This document shows, piece after piece, positions 44,666 through 53,627 of a stretch of 64,000 bases of DNA. The position numbers were made by a program, and so were the translations under genes. The stretch's first letter is position 1. Each line of letters opens with the position of its first letter. The DNA comes from Brevibacterium oceani (lineage in GTDB: Bacteria > Actinomycetota > Actinomycetes > Actinomycetales > Brevibacteriaceae), in assembly GCF_013623835.1 (NCBI RefSeq), contig NZ_JABKDE010000001.1, positions 434,001 to 498,000 on the forward strand, given 5' to 3'. Below the pieces are notes generated by a model. It did no database searches. It saw only the letters and a program-made list of their open reading frames with translations, and was not told where the DNA came from.

Positions 44666-45850
44666 ATGAAACTGAGAAGACGCGCCGGAGTCGGCGTAGC
44701 TGCCGCCGCGGCCCTGGCATTGTCGCTGGGGCTCAGCGCCTGCGGTACGGCATCGGGAGGCAGTTCCGACGCCGACACCGAAGAGCTCAAAGAACTCGGT
44801 GACCCCGAAGGGGAGGTCTCGATTCTGGCCTGGCCGGGTTATGTCGAAGACGGCTCGAACGATCCCGACGCCGACTGGGTGACGCCATTCGAGAAAGACA
44901 CCGGGTGCAAGGTCAATGCTCAGACCTATGGCACCAGCGATGAAGCCTTCAATCTGATGAAGCAGGGCGGCATCGACGTGGTCGCCGCCTCGGGGGACCT
45001 CTCGCTGCGCCTCATCGCCGCAGGCGATGTCCAGCCCATCAACAACGACCTCGTTCCGAACTACGAGAACGTCTACGACTTCCTCAAGGATCGGGATTGG
45101 AACTCCCGGGACGGAAAGAACTATGGAGTTCCACACGGCTATGGCGCCAATCTGCTGATGTACAACAAGAAGGAATTCGACAAGGCGCCGACCTCGTGGG
45201 ATGTCGTTTTCGACAAGGCCGACGAGCACAAAGGCAAGATCACCGCTTATGACTCGCCCATCTATATCGCCGACGCAGCGGTCTATCTGATGGAGCATCA
45301 GCCTGATCTGGGGATCAAGAACCCGTATTCGCTCGACGAGAAGCAGTTGGACGCCGCAGTCGAACTGCTCAAGAAACAGAAGCCCAATGTGGCTGAATAC
45401 TGGTCCGACTATCTGAAGTCTCTGCAAGGGTTCGAGAACGGCTCGGTCGTCGCCGGCACCGGCTGGCAGGTGACGATGAACGAACTCGATCCGAAGAAGT
45501 TCGGCTCGGTCGTTCCAGATGAGGGGACGACGGGGTGGAGCGACACCTGGATGATCTCGTCGAAGACGGAGCATCCGACGTGTTCGTACAAGTGGCTCGA
45601 CTACATGACCAGCGCAAAAGGCTCGGCCGCTGCCACCGAATACTTCGGTGAGGCGCCGAACAATCCAGGAGCCTGCGAGGAGGCCAAAGATCCGAACTTC
45701 TGCGACAACTACCATGCCGGCGACAAGAAGTACGCGGAAGGCATCTGGTATTGGACGACACCGGTGACGGAGTGCCTGGACGGACGCACCGACGTCAAAT
45801 GCACCGACTACTCCGCCTGGACCAAAGCCTGGCAACAGATCAAGGGGTGA
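44666..45850 (+). CDS. Polyamine-type ABC transporter substrate-binding lipoprotein, PotD-like
   Basis: 394 residues. The signal peptide ends in lipobox LSAC, so it is a lipoprotein. The fold is that of spermidine/putrescine-binding PotD/PotF: ILAWPGYVEDG at the start, KDTGCKVNAQTYGTSDEAFN and YGANLLMYNKKEF. Several Cys in the second half (GACEE, NFCDNY, TECLD, VKCTDY) may form disulfides outside the membrane. ATG at 44666 follows AAGGAG by 9 nt; an upstream in-frame ATG at 44648 would extend it by 6 codons but overlaps the ribosome site. Actual ligand unknown. Confidence 0.9.
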   Translation: MKLRRRAGVGVAAAAALALSLGLSACGTASGGSSDADTEELKELGDPEGEVSILAWPGYVEDGSNDPDADWVTPFEKDTGCKVNAQTYGTSDEAFNLMKQGGIDVVAASGDLSLRLIAAGDVQPINNDLVPNYENVYDFLKDRDWNSRDGKNYGVPHGYGANLLMYNKKEFDKAPTSWDVVFDKADEHKGKITAYDSPIYIADAAVYLMEHQPDLGIKNPYSLDEKQLDAAVELLKKQKPNVAEYWSDYLKSLQGFENGSVVAGTGWQVTMNELDPKKFGSVVPDEGTTGWSDTWMISSKTEHPTCSYKWLDYMTSAKGSAAATEYFGEAPNNPGACEEAKDPNFCDNYHAGDKKYAEGIWYWTTPVTECLDGRTDVKCTDYSAWTKAWQQIKG

Positions 45851-45856
45851 TTGACA

Positions 45857-46756
45857 ATGAGTCAGACCAGCAGAGCTGAAGGGCGGCTCCCCGCTCCGCC
45901 CATGACAGCGTCACGTCGACTTTCGAGCTTCTTCGCAACACATCGAAAGCTGTCTCTGACTGCCCTGCTTGCGGCACCGCTGGCCTGGCTCGTCCTCATC
46001 TACATCGTCTCCCTGCTATTGCTGCTGGTGACCGCTTTCTGGTCGACGGACAGCTTCACCGGGCAGGTCGTCCAGGACTGGACCCTGGGCAATTTCACGG
46101 CGGTCTTCACCGAAGCGCTCTATCGGGCAGTGACGGTGAGGACGCTCATCATTGCAGTATCCGTCACGATCATCGATGTGGTCATCGCCCTGCCGGTCGG
46201 ATACTTCATGTCCAAGGTAGCCGGCCCACGGCTGCGCGGAGCGCTCGTCGTCGCGTTCCTCATGCCGCTGTGGGCCGCCTATCTGGTCAAGGCTTATGCC
46301 TGGCGAACCATCGTCTCGCCGCACGGGCTCCTTGACTCATTGGGGATCTCGCCCGGCCTGGGGCTGATCGCAACGATCATCACGATGTCCTATATCTGGT
46401 TGCCATACGTCGTGATGCCCGTCTATACCGGGTTCGAGCGGATTCCCGACAACCTCATCGAGGCGGCAGGCGACCTCGGGGCAAAGGGCTGGAATACGTT
46501 CACCGCGGTCATCGTCCCTCTGGTATGGCCCTCTGTCATCGCCGGTTCGATCTTCTCGTTCTCGTTGACCCTGGGTGACTATATCGCCGTGCAGATCGTC
46601 GGCGGCTCCCAGCAGCTGCTGGGAACCCTGATCTATGCCAACGTCGGAACCGGAGGGAATATGCCGCTGGCTGCTGCAACCGCATTCATCCCGATCGTCG
46701 TCATCGTCATCTACCTCACTGCAGTTCGCCGAACCGGCGCCCTGAAGAATCTGTAG
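45857..46756 (+). CDS. ABC transporter permease, PotB-like
   Basis: 299 residues with six membrane segments. The ATPase-contact loop is NLIEAAGDLGAKGWNTFTAVI. LMPLWAAYLVKAYAWR is a typical PotB/PotH segment. ATG at 45857 with AAGGGG upstream, 6 nt behind the lipoprotein stop. The extra 2 codons starting at TTG 45851 are less likely used. Confidence 0.9.
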   Translation: MSQTSRAEGRLPAPPMTASRRLSSFFATHRKLSLTALLAAPLAWLVLIYIVSLLLLLVTAFWSTDSFTGQVVQDWTLGNFTAVFTEALYRAVTVRTLIIAVSVTIIDVVIALPVGYFMSKVAGPRLRGALVVAFLMPLWAAYLVKAYAWRTIVSPHGLLDSLGISPGLGLIATIITMSYIWLPYVVMPVYTGFERIPDNLIEAAGDLGAKGWNTFTAVIVPLVWPSVIAGSIFSFSLTLGDYIAVQIVGGSQQLLGTLIYANVGTGGNMPLAAATAFIPIVVIVIYLTAVRRTGALKNL

Positions 46757-46764
46757 GAGCTCCC

Positions 46765-47568
46765 ATGCGTATTCCCGCACCGGTCAAAGCCGTGCTCAGT
46801 GTGATCGTCTGCGCCGTCTTGGCGTTCGTCTACATTCCTCTGATCATCGTCGTCATCAACTCATTCAACGCCAGTCAGTCACTGGGGTGGCCCCCGCAGT
46901 CCTTCACCTTCGAGTGGTGGATCAGAGCATTCAGCGACAAGGTGGCTCTGTCAGCGTTGGGTACCAGCCTGGTGGTCGCGGCATGCGCCACCGTCATTGC
47001 TCTCGTCCTGGGGACGCTCGCCTCCTTGGCGCTCGACCGGTTCGAATTCTTCGGAAAAGAAGGAGTCAACCTCCTCATCGTCCTGCCGATCGCGCTGCCC
47101 GGAATCATCACCGGTATCGCATTGAACAACGCCTTCACCACGATGTTGGGCATGCGATTGGGGCTGATGACGGTGATCGTGGCTCACGCGACCTTCTGCA
47201 TCGTCACGATCTACAACAACGTATTCGCGCGCATGCGCAGGATGTCCGGCAACCTCAGGGATGCGGCCATGGATCTGGGTGCCGACGCCTTCACCACGTT
47301 CAGGCTGGTCACCTTCCCTCAGCTGAGAAGCGCACTGCTGGCCGGCGGTCTGCTGGCATTCGGGCTCTCTTTCGACGAAATCATCGTCACTCAGTTCACT
47401 GCCGGTACCGGGGTGCAGACTCTGCCGATCTGGATCTTCGACAATATGTTCCGACCGAATCAGGCCCCGATCGTCAACGTCATCGCGACTTTCCTCGTCA
47501 TCGTGTCGATCATCCCGATCACGTTGGCGAACCGTATCGGCGGAAAGGCGGCGACGGGCGTGGCCTGA
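46765..47568 (+). CDS. ABC transporter permease, PotC-like
   Basis: 267 residues with six membrane segments. The EAA-type loop is NLRDAAMDLGADAFTTFRLV. FNASQSLGWPPQSFTFEWW matches the first periplasmic loop of PotC/PotI. ATG at 46765 has AGGAG upstream and lies 8 nt behind the PotB-like gene. It completes the importer; no terminator hairpin was recognised after it. Confidence 0.92.
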   Translation: MRIPAPVKAVLSVIVCAVLAFVYIPLIIVVINSFNASQSLGWPPQSFTFEWWIRAFSDKVALSALGTSLVVAACATVIALVLGTLASLALDRFEFFGKEGVNLLIVLPIALPGIITGIALNNAFTTMLGMRLGLMTVIVAHATFCIVTIYNNVFARMRRMSGNLRDAAMDLGADAFTTFRLVTFPQLRSALLAGGLLAFGLSFDEIIVTQFTAGTGVQTLPIWIFDNMFRPNQAPIVNVIATFLVIVSIIPITLANRIGGKAATGVA

Positions 47569-47746
47569 CGGTCGAATGACCGGTCAAGAGCTGCCTCGGT
47601 AAAGAGGGCGGCCGCGGACTTCGGCATCGCCACCAGCGCACGGTCCATCGGAACTACGGCTGCGGATCGCGCGGGGAGCTTCGAACCTTGGCGCTGAATT
47701 CGTGTTGAGATGCGACGAGGTCGTGCTCGGATAGGGCTTCTCAACG

Positions 47747-48925
47747 CTATCGGGGAGTGGGGTCGGTCGTTTCGAGCACAGGTTCGGCCGTTTCGGGATC
47801 GGGATCGGTTGCTTCGAGTGCCTGGTTAGTGACCCCACGGACGGGGACCGGAACGGTCACCTCACGATCGGGCTCGGCGACCGGGTCGGTCACCGCACGA
47901 TGGGGATCGGCGGCGAGGCCGACCGGCCGCTGACGTGCTCGGCGATGACCGGTGACCCACCCCGCCAGCGTCACCGAGGCCCACCCGATGACCACGCCGG
48001 CGATGTCGTCGAGGAGGTAGTGCCAGCCGAAGTAGAGAGTGGCGATGATCGTGACGCCGAAGAAGATCCAGGTCATCGCTCTGATCGCCGGCTTCTGCTG
48101 TGTCCGTGTCATGAACAGTGCGGCGGCGAAGGTGACCGAGACGTGCAGCGATGCGAATGCGGCCACCCCTTGGATGGAGTCGCTGCCGAAGGGGTTGCTG
48201 AGGTAGTCGAGGCGAGTGGAGAACAAAGAGTCCTGGAGCTGACTGACCCCGGTGTCGGGCAGCGCCCGATAGGCTTCGGGATTGCTGAAGGCAGGCCCGA
48301 CCGACGGCAGGAGGTAGTAGCTGATGACACCGAAGACCCAATTGAGGCACAGAGTCGTGGCATACCACGCGCCGATGGCATGGTTGCGACTGAGGACGAG
48401 GACCGCGCCAAGGCTGATCGGGATGAGCGGAAGATACGCGAGGTAGGCGATCGAGAGCAGGCTCGCCGCGATATCGGTGCCGAGCAGATCGTGGAGCACC
48501 ACTGCCGGATTGTGGCCGCCGGCGAGCCAGTAGTCAAGGTGGAGCAGCTGCCGGTCGTAGAGGGTGCCGTCACGGACGACGGGCAGCACGCTCTTGAGAT
48601 TGCGGTAGGCGACGTAGCAGACGTAGAAGCTCAGCAGTCCGGCACCGATGCACAGCACGCGATGGGAGTTCCACTCCTTCTTGGCCACATCGACGAGGGT
48701 GGCAGGCAGGTTCCGCCACCCGCTTCGTCTCACCGCCTCGACGATGACCCCGCCGCCGATGAACCCGAGAACCAGCAGGGGCAGCCGGATGTAGGAGGGT
48801 CCGAGGAACCCGTCGGGGTCACGCAGCGGGAGATCGAGACAGAGGGATGAGATCACGGCCGCCGCTCCGACGAGCAGGGACAGCGCCATGGCAAAGGTGT
48901 AGGGCCAACGTCGCATTCTGGTCAT
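47747..48925 (-). CDS. PAP2-superfamily membrane protein
   Basis: 392 residues. An integral membrane phosphatase or phosphotransferase with an AUR1/inositolphosphotransferase-like layout. Six or more hydrophobic segments are seen. The acid-phosphatase motifs are AAFASLHVSVT and YFGWHYLLDDIAG; the second holds the catalytic His and Asp. A ~70-residue hydrophilic tail with recurrent TDP and Glu-Pro pairs ends the protein. I chose ATG 48923-48925; a GTG two codons up is possible. Lipid phosphate substrates are likely; no neighbour tells which. Confidence 0.82.
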   Translation of the reverse strand: MTRMRRWPYTFAMALSLLVGAAAVISSLCLDLPLRDPDGFLGPSYIRLPLLVLGFIGGGVIVEAVRRSGWRNLPATLVDVAKKEWNSHRVLCIGAGLLSFYVCYVAYRNLKSVLPVVRDGTLYDRQLLHLDYWLAGGHNPAVVLHDLLGTDIAASLLSIAYLAYLPLIPISLGAVLVLSRNHAIGAWYATTLCLNWVFGVISYYLLPSVGPAFSNPEAYRALPDTGVSQLQDSLFSTRLDYLSNPFGSDSIQGVAAFASLHVSVTFAAALFMTRTQQKPAIRAMTWIFFGVTIIATLYFGWHYLLDDIAGVVIGWASVTLAGWVTGHRRARQRPVGLAADPHRAVTDPVAEPDREVTVPVPVRGVTNQALEATDPDPETAEPVLETTDPTPR

Positions 48926-48976
48926 CGGCACACTGTAGTGATTCTGTTTCAGTGCTTCGTCGGATTTCCCTCGGAG

Positions 48977-49018
48977 TCGGCTGACCGGAATCGGCTGACC
49001 GGAATCGGCTGACCGGAT
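48977..49018. repeat. Three tandem 14-bp repeats
   Basis: The unit TCGGCTGACCGGAA occurs three times in a row (48977-48990, 48991-49004, 49005-49018), the last with one change. It lies in the 150-bp gap between two divergent genes and so could influence either promoter. Slippage may change copy number. Confidence 0.8.
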
Positions 49019-49075
49019 TCGGACCAGAACAGAACGGTCCACCCACTGCGTGCCTCGCGGCATTAGTGTTGGTGC

Positions 49076-50161
49076 ATGACAGAAGGTTCGTCGAACGCGA
49101 CTCCGGTTCGCGATGACCCGATTCCCGAGGGCCTCAAGCTCGGTGCCCGCTTCACCGGATACCTGTTGGTGATCATCGCGGGGATCACGGTTGCGGTCTT
49201 CGTTGCTCTGCAGGTCGCCCAGATAGTGATCCCGTTCCTGGCCGGACTCGTCCTCTCCGCGCTTCTGGTCCCCATGTCGACGTTCCTGCAACGACACCGG
49301 TGGCCGAAATGGCTGGCAGTGGTGACTGTCTGGGTCGTCGTCCTCGGCCTATTGGCCGGACTCGTCCTGCTCATCACCTTCCAAGTCAGAAGTGAGATAC
49401 CTGAGATCCAAAAGCAGGTCGCGACGACGCTGGACGCGGCGAAGCAGCTCTTGGCCACGCAGCCGTTCGGACTCACCGAAGCCAAACTCAATGAAATCAT
49501 CGACTCCTCGGGGAAGTGGCTGCAGGACAATGCGGCCGGTCTCGGCTCTGGTGCCGCCGAAGTGGGCACGACGGCGGCCCATGTCATCGAAGGCGTCATC
49601 ATCATCCTGTTCGTCACCCTCTTCGCGCTCATCGACGGACGTGGCATCTGGACCTGGGTCGTCAACATCTGGCCGAAGAAGGCACATGCGCGGATCTCCG
49701 CGGCCGGCGAGGCCGGGTGGAAGACGCTGTCGAACTTCATTCGGATCCAGCTCGTCGTCGCGGCCAGCGACGCTGTCGGGATCGGCGTGGGCGCGCTGAT
49801 CCTCGGCGTCCCCTTGGCGGTGCCGATCGCCGTGGTGGTCTTCCTCGGCGCTTTCGTGCCGTTCGTCGGAGCGATCGTGGGCGGCGCAGTCGCGGTGGGC
49901 TTGGCGCTGCTCTTCAATGGCTGGGTACACGGCCTGATCATGCTCGGGATCGTCATCGTCGTTCAGCAGCTCGAAAGCCACGTCCTGCAGCCGTGGCTGA
50001 CCGGGCCCACAGTGAAGATCCACCCCCTGGCGGTGATCCTCGGAGTGACAGCGGGAGCAGCGGTCGCAGGCATCGCCGGGGCCTTCTTCTCGGTCCCGGT
50101 CATCGCGACTCTCAATGCGATGATCCACGCGGCCAAAGACTACAGAGTGGGAACGAGATGA
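49076..50161 (+). CDS. AI-2E family (PerM) transporter
   Basis: 361 residues and about eight membrane segments in the AI-2E exporter pattern: two near the N-terminus, a soluble domain at about 115-175, then the hydrophobic core. FVPFVGAIVGGAVAV and GPTVKIHPLAVILG are the conserved family segments. Exported compound unknown; the family name comes from an autoinducer-2 exporter but most members act on other small solutes or ions. ATG at 49076 has no clear ribosome site. It overlaps the next gene by ATGA. Confidence 0.88.
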   Translation: MTEGSSNATPVRDDPIPEGLKLGARFTGYLLVIIAGITVAVFVALQVAQIVIPFLAGLVLSALLVPMSTFLQRHRWPKWLAVVTVWVVVLGLLAGLVLLITFQVRSEIPEIQKQVATTLDAAKQLLATQPFGLTEAKLNEIIDSSGKWLQDNAAGLGSGAAEVGTTAAHVIEGVIIILFVTLFALIDGRGIWTWVVNIWPKKAHARISAAGEAGWKTLSNFIRIQLVVAASDAVGIGVGALILGVPLAVPIAVVVFLGAFVPFVGAIVGGAVAVGLALLFNGWVHGLIMLGIVIVVQQLESHVLQPWLTGPTVKIHPLAVILGVTAGAAVAGIAGAFFSVPVIATLNAMIHAAKDYRVGTR

Positions 50162-51138
50162 GACGGGCCTCGCCACGGCTGAATCGAGGGCGGATCGTCA
50201 AGGGCGCTCTTCGCCGTCTGCTCGAAGACGAATGCCTCGACAGAGCGGCCGGCCTGAGCTTCTACGCTCTGCTCTCTGCCGCACCGGCCATTCTCGCCAT
50301 GGTGTCTCTGCTCGGCGTGGTCGGGGAAGCTGAGTCGACCACGAAGGCGGTGCTCTCCCTGGTCCACGATGTTTCGGCCGAGGCAGCCACGTCGATCCGC
50401 CCATTCATCGTCGAACTCACCAAGGCGTCCTCGGCCGGAGCCACCCTCATCGGCAGCCTGCTGCTGGCGATCTGGTCGTCGTCGAAATACATCGGCGCAT
50501 TCGGCCGTGCCTTGAATGCTGTCTACAGGGTCGAGGAGAGTCGGCCGTATTGGAAGTTCAAGCCGCTCATGCTTCTGATGACCCTGGTCACGCTCATCGT
50601 TCTGGCCACTCTGGGGCTGCTTCTCGTGCTGTCCGGTTCCATCGCCGAAACACTCGGCGAATTCATCGGTATGGGACCCACGGCCCTGCTGATCTGGAAT
50701 GTGGTCAGATGGCCGGTCTTCGTCTTCTTCGTCATGCTGCTCATCGCCCTGCTCTACTACGTGACCCCGAACGTCAGGCAGCCGAAGTTCCGGTGGGTCA
50801 GCCTCGGTGCGTTCATCGCTCTGCTCGTGCTGCTTGCCGTGTCGGCCTGCTTCGTGCTCTACATCAACAACTTCAGCAGCTACAACGTCACCTATGGATC
50901 GATCGGGGGAGTGATCGTCGGGCTCGCCTGGGTCTGGATGGTCAACCTCTCGCTGCTCCTCGGCGCCGAGTTCGATGCCGAGATCGAACGTGAGCGTCGA
51001 CGACAGTCCGGCCGGCCCCCTGACGAGATGTTCCGACTTCCGGCGAGTGCCGGTGATTCGAGGGGAGACAGCCGCCGGCGCACTGCTGAAAGCAGCCACA
51101 GCGGCCCGGGACCGGAGAGTCAGGTACCGGGTCGCTGA
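50158..51138 (+). CDS. YihY/virulence factor BrkB family membrane protein
   Basis: 326 residues and six membrane segments. Family marks are LDRAAGLSFYALLSAAPAIL at the first helix, SSKYIGAFGRALNAVY, PKFRWVSLGA and NNFSSYNVTYGSIGGVI. The C-terminal ~50 residues are hydrophilic. The old annotation as ribonuclease BN is not supported for this family. Function unknown. It starts within the stop of the AI-2E gene, so the pair is translationally linked. Confidence 0.9.
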   Translation: MRRASPRLNRGRIVKGALRRLLEDECLDRAAGLSFYALLSAAPAILAMVSLLGVVGEAESTTKAVLSLVHDVSAEAATSIRPFIVELTKASSAGATLIGSLLLAIWSSSKYIGAFGRALNAVYRVEESRPYWKFKPLMLLMTLVTLIVLATLGLLLVLSGSIAETLGEFIGMGPTALLIWNVVRWPVFVFFVMLLIALLYYVTPNVRQPKFRWVSLGAFIALLVLLAVSACFVLYINNFSSYNVTYGSIGGVIVGLAWVWMVNLSLLLGAEFDAEIERERRRQSGRPPDEMFRLPASAGDSRGDSRRRTAESSHSGPGPESQVPGR

Positions 51139-51148
51139 CCGTGCCCGC

Positions 51149-52246
51149 TCAGCCCTGTCCGCGTTGATCGAGGAGTTTCGACGCGAACGCGGCGGCATTA
51201 TGCAGCACCGTGTTCGTGTCGTCGAGGATGCGCCCGAAGTGGAGGAACGAGTGGAGCACATGCGGGTACTCCTCGAACTCGACATCGTTGCCCGCTCGCT
51301 CCAAAGTCCTGGCCAGGGCGCGGCTGTCGTCGCGCAGCGGGTCGAGTCCTGCGGCCACGACGAACACCGGAGGCAGACCGGACAGATCGGCGGTGAGGTG
51401 TGCGACGTAGGGAGACTCCGCGTCGTCGGGTTCGGCGAAGTACTCGCCCATGAGGTTGTTGAGGTCGTTGGCTCCCATTCCGTCCCAGTCGCCGCCGAAG
51501 AGCCTGCGACTGGCGGAATCGACGAGTCCATGACCGCCGTAGATCGAGATGAGGGCGCGCAGAGCCGCAAAGCTCTCAGGTGCCGCCGCCACGATGTGAG
51601 GCTCATCCCGTAGCAGCAGTGCCGCACCCATCGTCAGACCGGCCCCGGCCGAATCTCCTGCCACGGCCAGCCGTGCACCGTCGATGCCGTACCCATGGCC
51701 GTATCTGGCCAGGTGGTCGACGATCGCCGCGCATTCGTGGAGGGCCTGCGGGTACGTCCCTTCGGGGGAGAGGGAATAGTCGACGCCGATGACGGCGCAG
51801 CCGGCCGCCTCGGCGAGGACCCGCATGATCCGATCATGCGTGTCGAGGTCGCCGACGCTGTACCCGCCGCCGTGGAGGAACACGATTCCGGGCAGGACCG
51901 CCTCGGCGGTGGGGCGGTGGATGCGGATGGGAACGTCGACGCCGGCGGCGCGGATGTGTCGATCATCGGTGCGGGCCATGATCGGCCCGCCCTCGTTCCA
52001 CACGCACCGTTCGGCACGGTATTCGGCGCGCTTGGCCAGGGCGCCACGACTGGTCACGGAGTTGGAGTCGGCTAATTGCGCGGCCTGCGCAGCCACTTCG
52101 CCGATCGCTCGGCATTCCTCGGCCCGCGCGGCCTGAATGGACAGGACCTCGCACATCTGGGGCGACATCGCCTCGACGATGTCGGCGGGAATCGTGGCAA
52201 GCAGCTCATCAGTGAGCTCGGAGTCGACGGTTACGCCGGGAATCAT
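51149..52246 (-). CDS. Alpha/beta hydrolase, hormone-sensitive lipase-type esterase
   Basis: 365 residues. The oxyanion motif is FLHGGGYSVGD and the nucleophile elbow is GDSAGAG (Ser of the triad). The acid lies near FVVAAGLDPLRDD and the His near EYPHVLHSF. An N-terminal helical cap of ~90 residues covers the active site. ATG at 52244-52246 is preceded by GAAAGAGG. Likely an esterase of short-chain esters in the cytoplasm. It converges on the YihY gene with 10 nt between stops. Confidence 0.9.
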   Translation of the reverse strand: MIPGVTVDSELTDELLATIPADIVEAMSPQMCEVLSIQAARAEECRAIGEVAAQAAQLADSNSVTSRGALAKRAEYRAERCVWNEGGPIMARTDDRHIRAAGVDVPIRIHRPTAEAVLPGIVFLHGGGYSVGDLDTHDRIMRVLAEAAGCAVIGVDYSLSPEGTYPQALHECAAIVDHLARYGHGYGIDGARLAVAGDSAGAGLTMGAALLLRDEPHIVAAAPESFAALRALISIYGGHGLVDSASRRLFGGDWDGMGANDLNNLMGEYFAEPDDAESPYVAHLTADLSGLPPVFVVAAGLDPLRDDSRALARTLERAGNDVEFEEYPHVLHSFLHFGRILDDTNTVLHNAAAFASKLLDQRGQG

Positions 52247-52291
52247 CGGCCTCTTTCCTGGTCAGCGGCTGTTGAATCCAGTCTAGCGACC

Positions 52292-52320
52292 TTGATTTAA
52301 GAACCTCCAGATTCTATAGT
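52292..52320 (+). promoter_or_regulatory. Promoter of the toxin-antitoxin operon
   Basis: TTGATT (52292-52297) and TATAGT (52315-52320) are 17 bp apart, a good sigma-70 match in locally AT-rich DNA. It gives a leader of about 9 nt that contains AGGCGG before the toxin GTG. Confidence 0.65.
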
Positions 52321-52335
52321 TTTAGTAGGCGGAGC

Positions 52336-52678
52336 GTGGACGTCAAGTTAGTCGCCGGGTGGATCGTGACACTGGATGACGACTCCCGAAATCAAGTCGT
52401 TGCTGCTATTGAGTTGCTCGAGGAGCATGGTCCAAACCTGGGGCGCCAGCTGGTAGACACTGTGGTCGCTTCCCGTCATAAGAACATGAAGGAATTGCGG
52501 CCGGGGTCGTCTGGGCGATCGGAACTTCGGGTCCTCTTCGCCTTCGATTCCCAAAAGGAGAGCCGTACTTCTCATTGCGGGAGACAAGTCAGGCGACTGG
52601 AACCGCTGGTATCGAAGAAACATACCGGTCGCGGACGATCGTTTCGACGAACATCTGCGTAGCTTGAAAGGAAAATGA
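52336..52678 (+). pseudogene. higB: HigB-type toxin gene with a one-base frameshift
   Basis: The first ~73 codons encode a HigB/RelE-superfamily mRNA interferase (VVAAIELLEEHGPNLGRQLV, KNMKELRPG, LRVLFAFD). At the AAAA run 52553-52556 the frame breaks: reading on gives a basic tail that stops at 52662. Skipping one base restores the family C-terminus (AVLLIAGDKSGDWNRWYRR) and a stop at 52676-52678, which forms the expected ATGA overlap with the antitoxin. So one extra A appears to have been inserted. It could be a mutation, a sequencing error, or a slippery site. GTG start at 52336. Confidence 0.85.
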
Positions 52679-52989
52679 ATAACATGGCTATGAGTCTCGA
52701 AGACCTTCTCGCTGAGCCTCCAGCGGACCGGGCGTCTGTTGAAGCACATAAGGAGCGAATGCTCGCTGAGGTTCGGGCGTACCGACTGCGCGAACTACGG
52801 GAGGACGCTGGCCTGACTCAACAGGAGCTCGCAGATCGGATCGGGGTGTCTCAGCGGCAGGTCTCGAAGATCGAGCACGGCGAACTCGACAATGCCAAGG
52901 TAGGCACGGTCCGGAGATACCTCGAAGCCGTCGGTGGTGGTCTTGCGCTCGAATATGTGATCGGTGACGAACGCGTACAGGTTGCCTGA
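52675..52989 (+). CDS. higA: HigA-type XRE antitoxin
   Basis: 104 residues. The helix-turn-helix is LTQQELADRIGVSQRQVSKIEHG at about residues 46-68 (shortened: ELADRIGVSQRQVSKIEHG). The N-terminal ~40 residues probably contact the toxin, and the protein would also repress the operon promoter. ATG at 52675 overlaps the restored toxin stop. A second ATG lies 3 codons in. This gene is intact although its toxin is frameshifted. Confidence 0.85.
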   Translation: MNNMAMSLEDLLAEPPADRASVEAHKERMLAEVRAYRLRELREDAGLTQQELADRIGVSQRQVSKIEHGELDNAKVGTVRRYLEAVGGGLALEYVIGDERVQVA

Positions 52990-52994
52990 ACATC

Positions 52995-53480
52995 ATGATG
53001 GCTGCATGGTCGATCATCGCCAATATTGCGACGACAGTTGGTGTGATAGCGAGCGTCCTTTTCGCTGTAAGGGCTGAACGTGCGGCAGCCAGACGAGCGG
53101 AGGCCGCCGCGGCGCTTAGTGATGAAAATGCGAATCGAGCGATTGGAGCACTTGAGCAGATCGCCGCAAATGATTCAGGATCAGGAAAGTTTCTATTGCC
53201 TGAGATGGTCCGATGGAGTATGACTTATCAAGCTGGCGATACCTATCTCCTTGAGAACACGGGCGATATGGTCGCTTCCAGCGTGGAGGTTTCGGCGGCT
53301 CCAAGCTCAAACATGATCTTTAGGGCCCCGGAAGTAATAGACCTTCGGCCGGGTGAGGCGCTTACATTCATGGCTGCGCGGTCATTGGCCACTTCCGACA
53401 GCACAATGACGGTGACATGGCGGCAAGGTGGTGAGGAACACCAGTGGAGATATCCACTGCCTCCGCGTCCCAGAGGATAG
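52995..53480 (+). CDS. Small membrane-anchored protein behind the antitoxin
   Basis: 161 residues, not recognised. One N-terminal membrane helix (residues ~5-27, IIANIATTVGVIASVLFAV) is followed by a charged Ala/Arg/Glu helix and then a beta-rich domain of ~90 residues ending in PLPPRPRG. Two ATGs (52995, 52998) lie 5-8 nt after the antitoxin stop, so it is probably cotranscribed. Base composition is lower in GC than the chromosome around it, as for the toxin-antitoxin pair. It may be a cargo gene or a third component; nothing shows which. Confidence 0.65.
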   Translation: MMAAWSIIANIATTVGVIASVLFAVRAERAAARRAEAAAALSDENANRAIGALEQIAANDSGSGKFLLPEMVRWSMTYQAGDTYLLENTGDMVASSVEVSAAPSSNMIFRAPEVIDLRPGEALTFMAARSLATSDSTMTVTWRQGGEEHQWRYPLPPRPRG

Positions 53481-53627
53481 CTTTCAGTTCGTGTGTTGAG
53501 TGGCTATCAAGCGTCTTGGAGGAGAGTCGCCGGGGTAGCGGGGATTTGGCGTGTGCGGGCCCGCATGTTTTGTTGTGATCCTCCGGTATTGGAATATCCC
53601 GCGCCCGAGGCTGTTACTACTGTCGAC

